Shown one piece after another: positions 5,174 to 6,297 of a stretch of 6,297 bases of DNA; positions within the stretch are counted from its first letter, which is position 1; each line of letters opens with the position of its first letter. The position numbers and the translations under genes were made by a program. The notes beneath the pieces are model-generated. The model had not been told where the DNA came from. It saw only the letters and a program-made list of their open reading frames with translations, and made no database searches. Origin of the DNA: Elusimicrobiota bacterium (GTDB taxonomy: Bacteria > Elusimicrobiota > Elusimicrobia > 2-02-FULL-39-32); NCBI GenBank assembly GCA_023249835.1, contig JAHFBY010000115.1, positions 1-6,297 of the forward strand, in the 5' to 3' direction.

Positions 5174-5605
5174 ATGATAGTGGATGATAACGGCCTTAAA
5201 GAGATTTTAAATTATAAGGTGGTGGCAGTGGTGGGCTGTTCTCTAAACCTGGAGCGGCCCTCTAACCGTATTGCAACCTATTTGCAGAGCGTAGGTTATA
5301 AAGTAATTCCGGTAAACCCGGGACATCCTGTTATTTTAGGCGAAAAATGTTACCCTAACCTTCTTGAGATACCTGAAACGGTTGAAATCGTGAATATTTT
5401 TCGCAAGTCTGAACACGTCTTCCCCGTTGTTATGGACGCGATCCGCATTAAAGCTAAAGCGATTTGGATGCAGGATGGAGTGGAACATTTCCTGGCGGAT
5501 GAAACCGCGACCCGCGCGGGCTTAAAAGTCGTGATGGACAACTGTATCTTGCGCGAACACGTCCGTTTGCAAGGCCCTTACCGTAAAAATATCACCCATT
5601 GTTAA
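5174..5605 (+). CDS. CoA-binding domain protein (YccU-like)
   Basis: This 143-residue protein is essentially one CoA-binding Rossmann domain. VVAVVGCSLNLERPSNRIATYLQSVGYKVIPVNPG (about 17-51) gives the nucleotide-binding G-x-S-type loop, the conserved S-N-R and PVNPG; GEKCYPNLLEIPETVEIVNIFRKSEHV follows; and then AIWMQDGV (about 96-103). The family is widespread; members bind CoA or acyl-CoA through the Rossmann fold but most have no known reaction. The length (about 135-150) is typical, so the protein is complete. It sits one base after the glycosyltransferase and is probably cotranscribed and coupled to it. There is no terminator in the 57 bases before the next gene, but a separate consensus promoter starts there. 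Confidence 0.88.
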   Translation: MIVDDNGLKEILNYKVVAVVGCSLNLERPSNRIATYLQSVGYKVIPVNPGHPVILGEKCYPNLLEIPETVEIVNIFRKSEHVFPVVMDAIRIKAKAIWMQDGVEHFLADETATRAGLKVVMDNCILREHVRLQGPYRKNITHC

Positions 5606-5616
5606 AATACGAAATG

Positions 5617-5645
5617 TTGACAATTATCATAATTTAAACTATAAT
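5617..5645 (+). promoter_or_regulatory. Perfect-consensus sigma70 promoter of the RHH/MazF operon
   Basis: TTGACA (5617-5622), a 17-bp spacer and TATAAT (5640-5645) match the sigma70 consensus fully. The start would be near 5652, giving only about 11 leader bases before the ATG at 5663 and no ribosome site. AATTAT (5622-5627) and ATAATT (5641-5646) are inverted copies straddling the promoter core, and ATAATTAT (5641-5648) is itself palindromic. They are candidate operator half-sites for the antitoxin. Confidence 0.85.
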
Positions 5646-5662
5646 TATATACATAAAATATT

Positions 5663-5926
5663 ATGCACAAAAAAAAACAGTACCATCGCAGCACCATCGT
5701 GCTTTTGCCGGAGGACGAGAAAGCGCTCGAGGCTTTGAGAGATCAAGCGGGTTTGAGTTCTCGGACCCAAGCTGTGCGATTCGCTTTGCGTAGTGCTTTG
5801 CGCGAGTTGGATCAGGACCGGATTCGGAATTCCTATATTAAAACCCCGGAATCTACAACTGAAAGTAAAGCTGCGCAATCCTTGACCCTCATCAGCGCGC
5901 GCGGTATGAAAAAAGAGGATTGGTAG
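5663..5926 (+). CDS. Ribbon-helix-helix antitoxin (CopG/MazE-like)
   Basis: This is an 87-residue protein. Residues 9-48 form a ribbon-helix-helix DNA-binding domain: strand RSTIVLL, helix PEDEKALEALRDQAG, then SSRTQAVRFALRSALREL. The tail is basic and extended (about 50-87), ending in KKEDW, and likely binds the toxin. It lies directly before and overlapping the MazF-type gene, so it is the antitoxin of a MazEF-like pair. The ATG at 5663 has no ribosome site in the very short leader and is followed by a run of nine A (5669-5677, His-Lys-Lys-Lys-Gln), so initiation may be leaderless or A-rich. Slippage at the A-run would destroy the antitoxin frame. The protein probably represses its own strong promoter. 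Confidence 0.85.
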   Translation: MHKKKQYHRSTIVLLPEDEKALEALRDQAGLSSRTQAVRFALRSALRELDQDRIRNSYIKTPESTTESKAAQSLTLISARGMKKEDW

Positions 5927-5931
5927 CAGCG

Positions 5932-6255
5932 ATGGATTGGGGAGAAGTTTGGGTCTGTCGGTTCGGGTCCGATATCGGCACTCGTCCGGTCGCGATCGTA
6001 AGCTCCAACACCTTAAACGACGTCCGTTCTAAAGTTACGGTCGCGGTGGGTACGACTCAGCATAGGAGTATCCCCACCGAAGTCCCTATCGGCAAAGCTG
6101 AGGGATTATTGCAGGAGGGAGTTCTTAGCGCCTCTGACCTTTATACCGTTTCTAAAAATATGTTAGTGCGCCGCGCCGGCGTTCTCAACCCCGCTAAAAA
6201 ACAGCTTCTCAAAGCCGCGCTTATCCTAGTCCTGGAACTTCCCACCCAGCATTAA
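5932..6255 (+). CDS. MazF/PemK-family mRNA interferase toxin
   Basis: From the ATG at 5932 this is 107 residues, a normal MazF length. The family pattern is visible: GEVWVCRFGSDIGTRPVAIVSSNTLND (residues 4-30), with the RP (R18) that aligns with the catalytic Arg; VTVAVGTTQHR..PTEVPIG (35-54), with the T41/T42 region of the active-site Thr; and GLLQEGVLSASDLYTVSKNMLVRRAGVL. All conserved blocks are present, so it is likely an active single-strand RNA endonuclease. I chose the ATG at 5932 over the in-frame TTG at 5920 because it gives the usual MDWGEVW start and has AGAGGA (5914-5919) upstream, though at a long spacing of 12. If the TTG were used, the gene would overlap the antitoxin by seven bases. 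It ends just before the weak terminator. Confidence 0.88.
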   Translation: MDWGEVWVCRFGSDIGTRPVAIVSSNTLNDVRSKVTVAVGTTQHRSIPTEVPIGKAEGLLQEGVLSASDLYTVSKNMLVRRAGVLNPAKKQLLKAALILVLELPTQH

Positions 6256-6293
6256 TCAAACAGTTTTTTATTGATTATATTTGCGATTTTTTG
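6253..6293 (+). terminator. Possible weak terminator after the MazF-type gene
   Basis: TAATCAA (6253-6259) and TTGATTA (6271-6277) form a 7-bp AU-rich stem with an 11-base loop, followed by the T-rich stretch TATTTGCGATTTTTTGT. The stem includes the stop codon. The low GC makes it a weak intrinsic terminator at best. Confidence 0.35.
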
Positions 6294-6297
6294 TATA

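Overview
This window looks like an accessory stretch of a bacterial chromosome. It has small toxin-antitoxin (TA) type gene pairs, relics of insertion sequences, and a large nested palindrome, next to an ordinary two-gene operon (glycosyltransferase plus CoA-binding protein). The genes are bacterial: they use Shine-Dalgarno sites, and three strong sigma70-type promoters (TTGACA with a 17-bp spacer and a TATAAT-like -10) can be read directly. Spacers are AT-rich and coding regions are of medium GC. I cannot name the organism. The mix of AAA_14/DUF4143 ATPase, YgiT zinc finger, RelE/AbrB and MazF fits many environmental Gram-negative or uncultivated lineages, and any closer assignment would be a guess.

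Positions 1-936 carry no convincing gene. They hold a relic that resembles an IS21-family end (two 21-bp-period repeats, about 43-101). After it comes a roughly 420-bp nested imperfect palindrome (351-772) with TGT...ACA ends, multiple terminal repeats and a 127-nt central hairpin, flanked by 20-bp direct repeats (331-350 and 780-799). No transposase is present, so I read the palindrome as a MITE-like or foldback element. Positions 937-1602 on the minus strand hold a small operon: the tail of a broken gene, a YgiT/MqsA-type zinc-finger protein, and an overlapping XRE helix-turn-helix protein. The broken gene is abutted by a second IS21-like end relic (1612-1662), which suggests that an insertion removed the partner gene.

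Positions 1808-2968 (minus) encode an AAA_14 + DUF4143 ATPase with its own promoter and almost no leader. Positions 3203-3787 (minus) encode an AbrB-type antitoxin followed by a RelE/ParE-superfamily toxin, again with a clear promoter. From 4006 the plus strand is used: a GT-B glycosyltransferase (4006-5172), then a YccU-like CoA-binding protein one base later (5174-5605). A consensus promoter then drives a ribbon-helix-helix antitoxin and a MazF/PemK toxin (5663-6255). A weak hairpin with a T-rich tail follows at the window's end.

The TA-type modules are probably each autoregulated by their antitoxin, and each has its own promoter where one is visible. The glycosyltransferase pair looks like the only house-type genes in the window, possibly a cell-surface sugar function bordered by mobile cargo.
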